A DNA stretch of 64,000 nucleotides from DYFX01 sp964400625. GTDB lineage: Bacteria; Patescibacteriota; Patescibacteriia; SG8-24; DYFX01. Under the pieces are notes generated by a model. It was not told the DNA's origin. It saw only the letters and a program-made list of their open reading frames with translations, and did no database searches. The position numbers and the translations under genes were made by a program. Where the stretch lies: contig CAYNUS010000007.1 of NCBI GenBank assembly GCA_964400625.1, forward strand, positions 6,348-70,347. Reading direction: 5' to 3'. This document shows, piece by piece, positions 8,655 through 19,082 of the stretch. How positions within the stretch are numbered: position 1 is the stretch's first letter; the number at the start of each line of letters is the position of its first letter.

Positions 8655-10028
8655 CTAGGCTTTCTTCAGTTTCTGTCCGTCCTTCGTATCTTCCACGACC
8701 CAGCCTTTCGCGGCGATGGCGTCGCGCAGGCGGTCGGACGCGGCGAAGTCCTTGGCCGCACGCGCCGCCGAGCGCTCATCGGCGAGCGCCTGGACGTCGG
8801 CGGGGGCTTCCTCCGCCGGCACCGAAAGGTCGATGCCGAAGACGCCGCCGAGCGCCGCGAGCACGAATGCCGCCGCGCCTGCATCGGCCTCCTTGTTCGC
8901 TTTCTTGGCCGCCTCGTTCACGAGCGCGAGCGCCTTGGACACGTTCAGGTCATCGTCCATCGCGGCCGCGAAGGCCTCCGCATACCCGGCGTCGGGCGCG
9001 GCGCGTCCATCCAGTCGCCCGACCGTTTCGCGGAAATAGGCGATCTGCTTCTCCGCCGCATCAAGACCCTCCAACGTGAAGTTCAGCTGGGTGCGGTAGT
9101 GCGCGGAGAGCAGGAGCCAGCGGACGGCGGCGGCGGAATAGCCTTTGTCGAGCAGGTCCTGGAGCGTGTAGAAATTCCCCTTCGATTTCGACATCTTCTC
9201 GCCGTCGACGACGAGGTACGTGACGTGCAGCCAATGGTTCGAGAACGTCTTACCGTTCGCGCCTTCGGACTGGGCAATCTCGCACTCGTGGTGCGGGAAC
9301 TTCAAGTCCTCGCCGCCGGCGTGGAGATCGATCGTCTCGCCGAGGAACTTCCCGGCCATGGCGGAGCATTCGATATGCCAGCCTGGATAGCCCTGGATTC
9401 CGCGGGGGCCCGGCCACTGCATGACATGGTTCGGGTTGTTGATCCAGAGCGCGAAATCGGCCGGATGCCGCTTGTCCTCCTTCACCTCGACCCGCGCGCC
9501 GGCCACGAGGTCCTCGACGGAATTTCCGGAGAGCTTGCCGTAGTCCGGGAACGCGGCGACGGAATAGTAGACGTCGCCCTTCGACGTGACGTAGGCCTTC
9601 CCCGCCTCGATGAGCTTCTCGATCATCGCGACCATCTCGCCGATGTTCTCCGTCGCGCGCGGGAAGGCCGTCCCCTCCTTCTTGAAGTTCAGCGCCTCGA
9701 GATCGGCGAAGAACGCCTTCTCGTAGAACGACGCGATCTCCTCCGGCGTCTTGCCTTCCTTGGCGGCGGCCGCCTCCAGCTTGTCCTCGCCCTGGTCGGC
9801 GTCGTTCAGCATGTGGCCGACGTCCGTGATGTTCATCACGAGCTTCACCGCGCGGCCCCTGTATTCCAGATAGCGGCGCAGCAGATCGACCGTCAGGAAG
9901 GTGCGGAGGTTGCCGATGTGGGCGTAGTGGTAGACCGTCGGCCCGCAGGCGTAGATGCGGATATCCCCTTCGTTTCCGAGGGGAAAGTCCTTCAGTTCCT
10001 TGGTCAGGGAGTCGTGGAGCTTCGGCAT
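8655..10028 (-). CDS. cysS: cysteinyl-tRNA synthetase
   Basis: Class I aminoacyl-tRNA synthetase that charges tRNA-Cys; 457 residues, the usual length. Zinc Cys28 stands in ACGPTVY, the HIGH-type signature is HIGN (37-40) and the KMSKS signature is GEKMSKSKGN (about 274-283). The WHIECSAM and HAGGEDLKFPHHECE segments carry the remaining zinc and adenylate residues. The C-terminal DALR-like helical region is complete. The ATG at 10028 is only 8 nt from a -10 box, so the mRNA appears leaderless. Confidence 0.98.
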   Translation of the reverse strand: MPKLHDSLTKELKDFPLGNEGDIRIYACGPTVYHYAHIGNLRTFLTVDLLRRYLEYRGRAVKLVMNITDVGHMLNDADQGEDKLEAAAAKEGKTPEEIASFYEKAFFADLEALNFKKEGTAFPRATENIGEMVAMIEKLIEAGKAYVTSKGDVYYSVAAFPDYGKLSGNSVEDLVAGARVEVKEDKRHPADFALWINNPNHVMQWPGPRGIQGYPGWHIECSAMAGKFLGETIDLHAGGEDLKFPHHECEIAQSEGANGKTFSNHWLHVTYLVVDGEKMSKSKGNFYTLQDLLDKGYSAAAVRWLLLSAHYRTQLNFTLEGLDAAEKQIAYFRETVGRLDGRAAPDAGYAEAFAAAMDDDLNVSKALALVNEAAKKANKEADAGAAAFVLAALGGVFGIDLSVPAEEAPADVQALADERSAARAAKDFAASDRLRDAIAAKGWVVEDTKDGQKLKKA

Positions 10029-10032
10029 ATTG

Positions 10033-10041
10033 TGCTACAAT
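10033..10041 (+). promoter_or_regulatory. extended -10 promoter for the 223-aa gene
   Basis: TGCTACAAT is an extended -10. It overlaps the divergent cysS promoter on the other strand. The predicted start near 10048 leaves a leader of about 25 nt. Confidence 0.5.
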
Positions 10042-10065
10042 AGCAGGAGCATCGTTCAATAACAA
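10037..10065 (-). promoter_or_regulatory. cysS promoter, leaderless arrangement
   Basis: Minus strand: -35 TTGTTA, 17-nt spacer, -10 TATTGT. The predicted transcription start is 2 nt before the cysS ATG. Confidence 0.65.
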
Positions 10066-10072
10066 CGTTTCT

Positions 10073-10744
10073 ATGCCAACGAATACGCCGCCGTCCGGCG
10101 CGTCCGCTCCGGCGTCCGGCCTGGGCGGAAAGGCCGCGCTCGGGCTCGCGTGCCTCGTGGTCGGTCTCGTCATCGGGTACGGCGCCGGCCGCGTCTCGAC
10201 GGGGACGCCCGTGAATCCTCTCGCACCCTCCGAAAACGGCGGGAACGCGGGCGGAACCGCCCTCGATACCACGCCCGTACCTCCGCCGCCGGCCGAAACG
10301 CCGACGCTGAACGGCACGGCCGTCGCGAGCTCCGCGGAGCAGCTGACCTTCGACGCCGACGTCGCGTTCTACGACCCGGACGGTTCCAGGAAGCTCCCGG
10401 TCCGCAGGACGGCGAAGATCGGCGCCGAGACGGAGGTCTTCCTCCTCACGGAACGGAGCCGAGAAGAGATGGAAGCGGCCTCCGCCGCCCACGAGGCCGC
10501 GCTCGAAGCCGTCTCGCCGGACGAACTCCCGCCGCCGCCTCCCACGCCGCTCAAGTCCGTACGGATCGCCGCGACCGACATCAAGGCCGGCGACCTCGTG
10601 ACCGTCGACGCCGCCGCCGACGTGCTCGCCTCCGCCTCGTTCGATGCCGTGCGCATCACGGTCATCGCCAAACCGGAAGCGGCGCCCGAACCGGCCGCGC
10701 CGGCGCCTCCGCCGGAAGCCGCGTCCCAGCCCGAATCGCCGTAG
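10073..10744 (+). CDS. membrane-anchored protein of unknown function
   Basis: Unrecognised 223-residue protein. A single membrane segment at about 15-37 (AALGLACLVVGLVIGYGAG) follows a short Pro/Ser-rich start, so it is probably an N-in, C-out anchored protein. Residues 40-80 are a Gly/Pro-rich linker; the outer domain (85-205) has beta-type text including VRIAATDIKAGDLVTVDA, which recalls small OB- or SHi-like fold proteins; the C-terminus is a Pro/Ala/Glu tail. Divergent from cysS, single gene with its own terminator. Confidence 0.7.
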   Translation: MPTNTPPSGASAPASGLGGKAALGLACLVVGLVIGYGAGRVSTGTPVNPLAPSENGGNAGGTALDTTPVPPPPAETPTLNGTAVASSAEQLTFDADVAFYDPDGSRKLPVRRTAKIGAETEVFLLTERSREEMEAASAAHEAALEAVSPDELPPPPPTPLKSVRIAATDIKAGDLVTVDAAADVLASASFDAVRITVIAKPEAAPEPAAPAPPPEAASQPESP

Positions 10745-10755
10745 CCCGAAACGAA

Positions 10756-10782
10756 AACCGCCCCTCGCAAGGGGCGGTTTTT
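10756..10782 (+). terminator. terminator of the 223-aa gene
   Basis: Perfect 9-bp stem AACCGCCCC/GGGGCGGTT with 6-nt loop followed by TTTTT. Confidence 0.92.
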
Positions 10783-10800
10783 CGCGGCGTCGGGCGCCGC

Positions 10801-13800
10801 TCAGTCGCGCAGGTCATCGACCTCGGACTCGAGCTGGCGGACGCGCTCCTCGAGTTTCCGCAGTTTCGCGTCGAGCTCATCGACCTTGTCGATCTTGGCC
10901 TCGAAGCCTTCGATGCGGAGGTCGAGAGCCTTGATGGCGTTCAGGTTCACGAAGTCGAGCGCGCTGGGATCCACGACCAGCATGTCCGTGGTGTCGATGT
11001 CGTCCGGGTGCAGCTTCTTCTGCTGATGCTGGACCATGTACGGGGCGACCTTCTCGACCTCCTGCGCGATGAAGCCGATGCCCTTCATGCCCTTGGGCGT
11101 TTCGCCGAGGCCGTTATAGGTGTAGTTGACCGGGTTCAGCTTGCGCACGACATCGAGACCGTCCTTGAAGTTCGTGACGTCTTCCTTCGTCCGCGCATCG
11201 GAGGGGGCGGACCATGAGCCGCCGCCCGGCTTCACGGCGCCGCCGGTGATGATTTCGACGCCCCAGGATGCGCCGGCGATGAAGGTCGTGGCGGTATTGT
11301 CGGAGTCGTAGAAACGCGCGCCGGTCGAGTTGCCGTAGCCGACGACGCCGTAGGTGTTGCCCGAACCGACATAGACGCCGTAGCCGCCGCCGCTGTAGCC
11401 GCCGATGTACGTGACGCCGCCGCCGGAAGTGTTGGCGAAGTAGCCGCCTGAGGTCGAACCCAATCCGTAGGCACCGTAGGTACCGAACGCCGCGTACAGG
11501 ACAGATGTGCCGTTCGTGTCGTTGAAGTAGCCGCCGTAGTAATCACCGTAGGCCATGATGCCCTTGCCGTTGATGCCGCCGTCCTTGCGGCCGATGTAGG
11601 CGTAGGCCGAAGAGTCGTTCCAGACGGTCAACTGGTAGTCGGTCGTCGAGCCCGTGCCGATGCCGACTTCGCCGCTGAAGTAGCCGTCGCCGGCGCCGTA
11701 GAGCGCGTACGCGGTGCCGGAACCGTAGACGCCGTAGGAGCCGCCGTAGAAGACGCCGCCGTAATCCGAACCGCCGGTCGTGATGCCCCAGGTCGTGCTC
11801 GGCGAATATCCGTTCGCGCCGATCGCGCCGGAAACGCGAAGGGTTCCGCCCGTACCCTGCAACGTCATGAGCTCCGTCGTCAGCGAGGAGTTGTCGAACC
11901 ACCCGAAACGGGCGCCTGAACCGTTCAGGTGGGTCGTGAGCACGCCCGGCAGCACGCCGAGGCCGTAGGCGTTTCCAAGGCCGGTCTCGTAGAGCGCGAG
12001 CTTGGTGGCGGCCGTCGTCGATCCGAGGGAGAGCGGGTAGCTCGGCGACGCGTAGCCGATGCCGACGTTCGTGCCGTTGTCGTAGATCGTGGAGTTGCCG
12101 ATCGATTGCACGCCGGTGAACTTCGGAACGTAGTTGGCCGTACCGCTGCCGGTGATGTCGTCCGCGGCGTTGGTGTCGCCCGTGTTCGTGACGGTGAGGG
12201 TCGGCGCCGCGCCGCCGATGGAGATGCCGGCTCCGGCCGTGAGCCCCGTGATGTCGTCGGCGGCGTTCGCGTCGCCGGTGTTGGCGATCGTGATCGTGTC
12301 GGTCGTCGCGTCGCCCGTGACGGTGATCGCCGTGCCGCCCGTGATGTTCAAGGTGTCGGCCGTCGAATCCGGCACCGGGTCGGTGCCGGCGGACGCGTTG
12401 ATCGTCGACCAGGCGTTGGGGTTATTCACGCAGTTGACCCACGCGCCGTTCTCGTAGCAGCGGAACTTGTTGGTGGTCGTGTTGTAGAACATGCGGCCGT
12501 TGGCGCCGCCGATATCCGCCGCGCCGGTGCCGATCGTGAGGCCGGAGTTGGCGCCGAGGGTGGCGCCGCCGTTCAGGGTGACGGCGCTCGCGAAGTAGGC
12601 CGTGCCAGGGGTGACGTACAAGCTGCTGAAGCTGCCGCCCCAGCCGGCCAGCGAACTGCCGGTGACGCCGGGCGAGGTGCCGTCGCCGTAACCGTAGACG
12701 CCCGCGCCGCTGCCGCCCGCCGAGGTATTGATGCCGTAAACGCCGTAACCGCCGGAAGAACCGTAGACGCCGTAGCTGCCGCCGTTGCCCGCGACGCCGG
12801 TCGAGCCGACGCCGACGACCTGTCCGACGACGCCCGTGGCGCCGGCCGCGACGAGGTACGTGGACACGCCCGTGGCGGTCACGGTGTCGGCGTACAATCC
12901 GCCGTAGACGCGCGCCATGTAGGAGCCGTTGGGAGCGCCGCCGAGGCCGAGGGTCGCGCCGTCGTCCCGGATCAGCGAGTTACCGACCGTGTCGCCGGTG
13001 CCGGTGAACTTCGTGAGGTAGTTGGCCGTGCCGCCGCCCGTGAGGGTGGCCGGGCAGTTCGTGCCGTTCTGGAGGCAGACGTTGACGCCGCCCGAGGTGA
13101 GGCTTCCGGAGGCGGTGATGGTGCCGGACAGGATGAGGTTGCCGGCGGCGTCCACGCGGAAGCGGTCCACGCTCTCGTTCTGGAGGAGCAGGAGGTTGCC
13201 GGCGGAAGCCGTGTCGACGTTGCCGTAGATGAGATGCGTGCCGCCCGCGACGTTCAGCGTGGCGCTGCCGAAGTTGGTGCGGTTCGAGAAGGTCAAGCTG
13301 TTCGCGTAGGTGCCGGAAATGCGCGCGCTCGGGACGGTGCCGCTCGCGAGGTTCGAGGCGTTCAGGGACGTCAGGTTGGTGCCGACGCCGCTGAAGGACG
13401 TCGCCGTGACGTCGCCGTTGGCCGCGACGCGGAAGCGGTCCACGCTCTCGTTCTGGAGGAGCAGGAGCGCGCCCGTGGAGGTCGAGTCGACGTTGCCGTA
13501 GATGAGGTTCTGCGCGCCCATGACCGGCAAAGCGGCCGAACCGGCCGAGACCATGCCCGTGAAGCTGTTGTTGCCGGTGAAGGTCTGGTTGGCGCGATCG
13601 AGCAGGGCGACGTTGGCGGAAAGCCGCGCGTCGGCGAGCGTGCCGGAGGAGATGTTCGACGCGTTCAGCGACGTCAGGCCCGCGCCGTTGCCGGTGAAGC
13701 TGTTGGCGGCGTTGGAGAAGGTGTTGGCGCCGGTGTACGTGCCGTTCGCGTTGTACAGCGCGACGTTCGTCGAGAGGCGCGCGTCGTTCAGCGTGCCGGA

Positions 13801-14571
13801 GGTGATGTTCGTGGCGTTGAGGTTGGTGATCGCGCTGCCGTCGCCGCCGAGGCCGCCCGTCGAGGAGAACGTGCCCTGGACCGTGAGGTTGCCGGGGATG
13901 AGCACCGCGCCCGTGGAATCGATCTGCAGGCGCGAGATGCCGTTCGTGGCGATGTTGATGGTGTCGGCGGCGCTGCGGTAGATGCCGGTGTTGGTGTCGC
14001 CCGTGAACGTCATGCTGGGCGCCGCCGCGGAACCGGTCGGCAGGAACAGCTGGCCAGACAGGATCTGCGTTCCGCTGTTGTTGATCAGGCTACGAGCGAC
14101 GCCGTTGGTCGTGAACGAGATCGTGTCAGCGGCTCCGGAATAGATGCCGGTGTTGGTGTCGGTCAGGAAGCTATAGGACGGCGCGCCCACCGAACCCAGC
14201 GGGACCTGCTGTTGGCCCGCGATGCTGACCTTGTAGCGGTCCGCGCCGCCGAGCTGAAGCGCCAAGAGGTAGCCGGCCGTGGAAGCGGCGTTGACGTTGC
14301 CGAAGAAGAGGTAGTCCGTCGCCGTGGTGAAGGTCGGGGCCGAGGCGCCCGTCTCGAACTTCGCGCCGAGCTTGCCGGAGCCCGTGATGTTGATGCTGGC
14401 GGTCTGCGCGGTGCCGCTCACGTCGATGTTCTGGATGACTTCCGGGTTGCAGTTCGGCGGGACGCAGACCGGGGGCGCGAACTGCGCATGGACGGAGCCG
14501 GCGACGGCCAGGACCGTGAGGAATGCCGAAGCGGCGGCGATGCGGGTGCGGAGGTTCATGGCGATGCGCAT
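10801..14571 (-). CDS. large secreted surface protein with C-terminal peptidase S74 auto-chaperone domain
   Basis: Protein of 1256 residues with a signal peptide (start to about residue 30, ending VHAQ). The body is built of fibre-like beta repeats, with recurring text such as TNTGIYSGAADTI, LLLLQNESVDRFRV and SLNASNISSGTLADARLS, and many YGVYG/GYG stretches. The C-terminal region has PSDARTKEDV and GFIAQEVEKV, typical of the S74 intramolecular chaperone of phage tail spikes, in which Ser and Lys cleave the chaperone off after trimer folding. The final 45 residues form a coiled coil. It is probably a trimeric surface fibre for attachment. It lies 27 nt after a small membrane-protein gene and is likely co-transcribed with it. 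There is a second possible ATG four codons in. Confidence 0.88.
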   Translation of the reverse strand: MRIAMNLRTRIAAASAFLTVLAVAGSVHAQFAPPVCVPPNCNPEVIQNIDVSGTAQTASINITGSGKLGAKFETGASAPTFTTATDYLFFGNVNAASTAGYLLALQLGGADRYKVSIAGQQQVPLGSVGAPSYSFLTDTNTGIYSGAADTISFTTNGVARSLINNSGTQILSGQLFLPTGSAAAPSMTFTGDTNTGIYRSAADTINIATNGISRLQIDSTGAVLIPGNLTVQGTFSSTGGLGGDGSAITNLNATNITSGTLNDARLSTNVALYNANGTYTGANTFSNAANSFTGNGAGLTSLNASNISSGTLADARLSANVALLDRANQTFTGNNSFTGMVSAGSAALPVMGAQNLIYGNVDSTSTGALLLLQNESVDRFRVAANGDVTATSFSGVGTNLTSLNASNLASGTVPSARISGTYANSLTFSNRTNFGSATLNVAGGTHLIYGNVDTASAGNLLLLQNESVDRFRVDAAGNLILSGTITASGSLTSGGVNVCLQNGTNCPATLTGGGTANYLTKFTGTGDTVGNSLIRDDGATLGLGGAPNGSYMARVYGGLYADTVTATGVSTYLVAAGATGVVGQVVGVGSTGVAGNGGSYGVYGSSGGYGVYGINTSAGGSGAGVYGYGDGTSPGVTGSSLAGWGGSFSSLYVTPGTAYFASAVTLNGGATLGANSGLTIGTGAADIGGANGRMFYNTTTNKFRCYENGAWVNCVNNPNAWSTINASAGTDPVPDSTADTLNITGGTAITVTGDATTDTITIANTGDANAADDITGLTAGAGISIGGAAPTLTVTNTGDTNAADDITGSGTANYVPKFTGVQSIGNSTIYDNGTNVGIGYASPSYPLSLGSTTAATKLALYETGLGNAYGLGVLPGVLTTHLNGSGARFGWFDNSSLTTELMTLQGTGGTLRVSGAIGANGYSPSTTWGITTGGSDYGGVFYGGSYGVYGSGTAYALYGAGDGYFSGEVGIGTGSTTDYQLTVWNDSSAYAYIGRKDGGINGKGIMAYGDYYGGYFNDTNGTSVLYAAFGTYGAYGLGSTSGGYFANTSGGGVTYIGGYSGGGYGVYVGSGNTYGVVGYGNSTGARFYDSDNTATTFIAGASWGVEIITGGAVKPGGGSWSAPSDARTKEDVTNFKDGLDVVRKLNPVNYTYNGLGETPKGMKGIGFIAQEVEKVAPYMVQHQQKKLHPDDIDTTDMLVVDPSALDFVNLNAIKALDLRIEGFEAKIDKVDELDAKLRKLEERVRQLESEVDDLRD

Positions 14572-14598
14572 ATCGCGGGTAAATTCACTGGTATCCTA

Positions 14599-15105
14599 TC
14601 ACTCCTTGCGTCCGCTGAACACCATCATGGCGGCGATGGGGGCCACCAACCAGACGAACTTCGCGGGGTCCGAGACGAACACCATCCGCGTCTGGTCCGA
14701 GAAGACGCCGAGCGCCTCCGACGGCATGAACGAGAGCCCCACGCTGAGCAGGAGCCCGACGTGCAGGACGCTGAACATCACCGTCTGGAAGAGCCGTCCT
14801 CCCCCGCCGGTGTCGAGCGAACGGAGCAAGGCGTTCTTGGAAAGGAAAAAGAACAGCAGGACGAAGACGCCCAGGAAAGTGCCGATCTTGAAGGCGACGT
14901 TATTGACGGAGACGGCCGCCGAGAGGTCGCGGATGTACGGAGCGTTCGTGACGACGGCGAGCCCCATGTAGATGGAGACCATGATCACGATGATGCGGTC
15001 GCGGCCGAGCGTGAGGCCGTAGAGCAGGGCGCCGATCAGGAAGAACATCAGCAAAAAGACGTCCCACGTCGGTGTCGCGAAATCCAACTGCCCGAAAAAA
15101 GGCAT
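14599..15105 (-). CDS. polytopic membrane protein of unknown function
   Basis: Unrecognised inner-membrane protein of 168 residues with four or five hydrophobic helices (about 15-33, 38-55, 73-92, 105-125 and 145-162) and short charged loops. It is the first gene of a unit that continues into the S74 surface protein 27 nt downstream, so it may assist its export or anchoring; that is inference. The -10 box TATACT lies 9 nt before the ATG, giving a 3-nt leader without Shine-Dalgarno. Confidence 0.75.
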   Translation of the reverse strand: MPFFGQLDFATPTWDVFLLMFFLIGALLYGLTLGRDRIIVIMVSIYMGLAVVTNAPYIRDLSAAVSVNNVAFKIGTFLGVFVLLFFFLSKNALLRSLDTGGGGRLFQTVMFSVLHVGLLLSVGLSFMPSEALGVFSDQTRMVFVSDPAKFVWLVAPIAAMMVFSGRKE

Positions 15106-15114
15106 ACTGGTGTC

Positions 15115-15120
15115 AGTATA
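15115..15120 (-). promoter_or_regulatory. -10 box, leaderless promoter of the membrane protein / S74 protein unit
   Basis: TATACT on the minus strand, 9 nt from the ATG at 15105; predicted start 3 nt before the ATG. Confidence 0.6.
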
Positions 15121-15170
15121 CCTTATTTCCGCTTATTTTCGCCGAAGGTTTGGGGATAAGTGGGCGCTTC

Positions 15171-15250
15171 GGGCCGCGCGCCCGCACACTGGCGCCGGGA
15201 AGAGGTTTGTCGCTGTTAGAACGGACGCTGCGCGTGCGGGCGCGCGGCCC
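15171..15250. repeat. 17-bp perfect GC-rich inverted repeat with a 46-nt loop
   Basis: Arms at 15171-15187 and 15234-15250 are exact reverse complements (GGGCCGCGCGCCCGCAC and its complement). It lies between dnaJ and the membrane-protein promoter. On the minus strand its first arm overlaps the 3' stem of the candidate SRP RNA, so it could be the 3' processing or termination structure of that RNA, although no T run follows. Confidence 0.75.
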
Positions 15251-15332
15251 TTCGCTTTGGATGAAACAACGATTCGCTGCTACCACCCCGGTCCCGGCCT
15301 ACGCCAGGATAAGCTCCGGCCGAGGGCCTCGC
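15242..15332 (-). ncRNA. ffs: candidate signal recognition particle RNA (4.5S-like)
   Basis: The minus strand at 15276-15295 reads GGGACCGGGGTGGTAGCAGC. This closely follows the conserved SRP helix-8 hairpin (consensus CAGG-ACC-GGAA-GGT-AGCAGC), with a five-base loop in place of GGAA. The segment just after the dnaJ stop (15332-15323) pairs 9 of 10 with 15251-15242, closing a domain of about 91 nt, the size of small bacterial SRP RNAs. Against it: the middle helix pairs weakly, the first base of the symmetric loop is changed (CGGG for CAGG), and no clear promoter is seen. Confidence 0.4.
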
Positions 15333-16403
15333 TCAAACGTCTTCCGCTCTCAACTCTTCCAGAAGCTGCCTCGCTTTGCGGGAGAGGTGTTTCGGGGTCT
15401 TCACGATGATGCGGACGTAGTGGTCGCCGCGGCCGCTGCCTCGGAGGTGCGGGATGCCGCGGGATTTGAGGCGGATCTCTTCGCCGGATTGGACGCCGGA
15501 GGGGATCTTCACTTCGAGTTCGCCGTCGAGGGTCTCGACGGGCTTGGTCGTGCCGAGGGCGGCGTCGGAGAAGGCCACTTCAAGGTTGGAGTAGACGTCG
15601 AAGCCGTCGCGTTCGAAGCGCGGGTCGGATTTCACGCGGATGTGGAGGTACAAGTCGCCGCTCGGCGTGCCGCGGACGCCCGCTTCGCCGCCGCCGCTCA
15701 CGCGGATCGTCTCGCCGTCGTCGATGCCGGCGGGGATCTTCACGGTGACGGAAGTCTTCTCGCGCTTCACGCCTTCGCCGGCGCAGTCCTTGCAGCGGCT
15801 CTCGGGTACGTTCCCCGCGCCCCGGCATTCGCCGCAGGTCGCGACCGTCTCGAAGCTTCCGAGCATGGTGCGCTGGACCTGGCGGACGCGCCCCTTGCCT
15901 TCGCAGCGTTTGCACGGATGCATCTTCGCGCCCGGAGGGATGCCGGTGCCGGAACACGTGCCGCAGGCGACGGGCTTGTACAGTTCGAACGTCTTCTCGG
16001 CGCCGAAGGCCGCTTCCGAAAAACCGATCTGCGCGTTCACCTCGATGTCGTTGCCGCGCGCCTGGCGACGGCCGCGTCCGCCGCCCATGCCGAACATGTC
16101 GCCGAACATCTCGGAGATGTCGCCCATGTCGAAATTGACTCCCCCGTTTTGGAATCCGCCGAAGCCCCCGAACCCGCCCGGACCGCCGCCCTGGTCGAAG
16201 GTCTGGCCGAACTGGTCGTATTGGGCCTTTTTCTGGGGGTTCGAGAGGACCTGGTAGGCCTCATTGATCTCCTTGAACTTGGCTTCGTCGCCGCCTTCCT
16301 TGTCGGGGTGATGCTTGTGCGCCAATTCGCGGAAGGCCTTCTTGATGTCGGCTTCCGAGGCGCCCTTGCTCAATCCGAGGATTTGGTAATAATCTTTAGG
16401 CAT
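15333..16403 (-). CDS. dnaJ: chaperone protein DnaJ (Hsp40)
   Basis: Co-chaperone that delivers substrates to DnaK and stimulates its ATPase; 356 residues, normal length. J-domain with HPD at 32-34; Gly/Phe-rich linker (about 75-105); four CxxCxGxG zinc motifs (CGTCSGTG, CKRCEGKG, CGECRGAG, CKDCAGEG) between about 135 and 210; then the substrate-binding C-terminal beta domains. I start it at the ATG of MPKDYYQ (16403) because the -10 box TATAAT ends 7 nt before it; the upstream in-frame codons overlap that box. No CIRCE operator is visible here. Confidence 0.97.
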   Translation of the reverse strand: MPKDYYQILGLSKGASEADIKKAFRELAHKHHPDKEGGDEAKFKEINEAYQVLSNPQKKAQYDQFGQTFDQGGGPGGFGGFGGFQNGGVNFDMGDISEMFGDMFGMGGGRGRRQARGNDIEVNAQIGFSEAAFGAEKTFELYKPVACGTCSGTGIPPGAKMHPCKRCEGKGRVRQVQRTMLGSFETVATCGECRGAGNVPESRCKDCAGEGVKREKTSVTVKIPAGIDDGETIRVSGGGEAGVRGTPSGDLYLHIRVKSDPRFERDGFDVYSNLEVAFSDAALGTTKPVETLDGELEVKIPSGVQSGEEIRLKSRGIPHLRGSGRGDHYVRIIVKTPKHLSRKARQLLEELRAEDV

Positions 16404-16410
16404 CGAGGTC

Positions 16411-16416
16411 ATTATA
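16411..16416 (-). promoter_or_regulatory. dnaJ -10 box, leaderless
   Basis: Consensus TATAAT on the minus strand; predicted start is 1 nt before the dnaJ ATG at 16403. It overlaps the region upstream of the divergent zinc-protein gene. Confidence 0.65.
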
Positions 16417-16429
16417 CAAGGAGGCCGAC

Positions 16430-17068
16430 ATGCATCTCTGCGAACCGTGCGCTTCATCCCGTGATTGGGTGAACGATCCGGTCGTGAAGACCAAGATCGC
16501 CCTCAATCTCCAGCAGACCGACGAGAACCGGATGGCGCGCTGCGCGACCTGCCGCACCCGCATCCGCAACCCGCTCTTCCAGCTCTGCGCCAAGTGCGCC
16601 GAGAAGGCATGCCTGTGCCAGGCCTGCTCCGGCGCGACGGCGCCTTCGCCGCAGCACGTCGTCGACGAGGCGTTCGAGACGCTCTTCGACGCCTTCGTGA
16701 CGCTGGTGAAGACCTACGGCGCGGACCCGGCGCGGAAGCTCCTCGCCGAGGCCGAGCTCTCGCCGGAGGAGGCGCCGCATGTCGCGACGCTCGTCGCGCT
16801 GGATGTCGGGCAGATCGACGCTCCGAAGCCGACGTACCGGTATCACTACCGCCTGCAGCGCCCCATCTGGACGAAGGTGTGGGGACAGCTCAGCTTCACG
16901 TCGCGACCGCCGCGCTGCGAGAACTGTCCGCCTCCTCCGCGCGCGCCCGCGATGGCGTCCCGCGCCGCGAACTGCGGCCACTGGACCGCCGGTCACGGCG
17001 CCAAGTGGTGCCTGCCGTGCGCCGTGGAGCATCGGGAATGCTCCGTCTGCGAGACCTCTACCGAGTAG
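16430..17068 (+). CDS. cysteine-rich putative zinc-binding protein
   Basis: Unrecognised 212-residue protein. The N-terminus carries CxxC pairs (CEPC, CATC, CAKC and CLCQAC within the first 65 residues) and the C-terminus another set (CENC, CLPC, CSVC), so at least three zinc ribbons are likely. The middle (70-125) is helical. The start is set by AAGGAGG with 5-nt spacing to the ATG. It is divergent from dnaJ with only 26 nt between starts and ends at its own terminator. RNA or protein binding is likely but not shown. Confidence 0.75.
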   Translation: MHLCEPCASSRDWVNDPVVKTKIALNLQQTDENRMARCATCRTRIRNPLFQLCAKCAEKACLCQACSGATAPSPQHVVDEAFETLFDAFVTLVKTYGADPARKLLAEAELSPEEAPHVATLVALDVGQIDAPKPTYRYHYRLQRPIWTKVWGQLSFTSRPPRCENCPPPPRAPAMASRAANCGHWTAGHGAKWCLPCAVEHRECSVCETSTE

Positions 17069-17080
17069 GGGTCTTTTTTT
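17053..17080 (+). terminator. terminator of the zinc-protein gene
   Basis: 8-bp stem GACCTCTA/TAGGGGTC (one G-T pair) followed by a seven-T run; overlaps the end of the gene. Confidence 0.85.
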
Positions 17081-17082
17081 AT

Positions 17083-17169
17083 CCGTCATCCCGAGCGAAG
17101 CCGAGGGACCCTTGCGGCCCATGCGAGTCAAGCGGTTCCTCCGCTCGCTGCGCTCGGTCGGAATGACGG
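17083..17169. repeat. REP-like imperfect palindrome (GTCATCCCGAGCGAAG type)
   Basis: The left end CCGTCATCCCGAGCGAAG is mirrored at the right end by CTCGGTCGGAATGACGG. Similar elements lie at 19083-19190 and 20042-20080, all in the chaperone region and none inside a gene. Confidence 0.7.
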
Positions 17170-17174
17170 CAGGG

Positions 17175-19058
<1,884 letters not shown>

Positions 19059-19068
19059 AGTGGTGATG

Positions 19069-19074
19069 ATTATC
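19069..19074 (-). promoter_or_regulatory. possible dnaK -10 box
   Basis: GATAAT on the minus strand, 10 nt before the dnaK ATG; no convincing -35 is seen, so an alternative sigma factor is possible. Confidence 0.4.
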
Positions 19075-19082
19075 CGTCACGT

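Noticed and set aside
11929..15159. 1076-codon plus-strand open frame opposite the S74 surface protein
   Set aside because: It is the antisense shadow of a real gene in GC-rich DNA: its predicted protein is almost all Arg, Ala, Gly, Val and Asp, with no domain, promoter or ribosome site, while the minus strand has a signal peptide and known domain.
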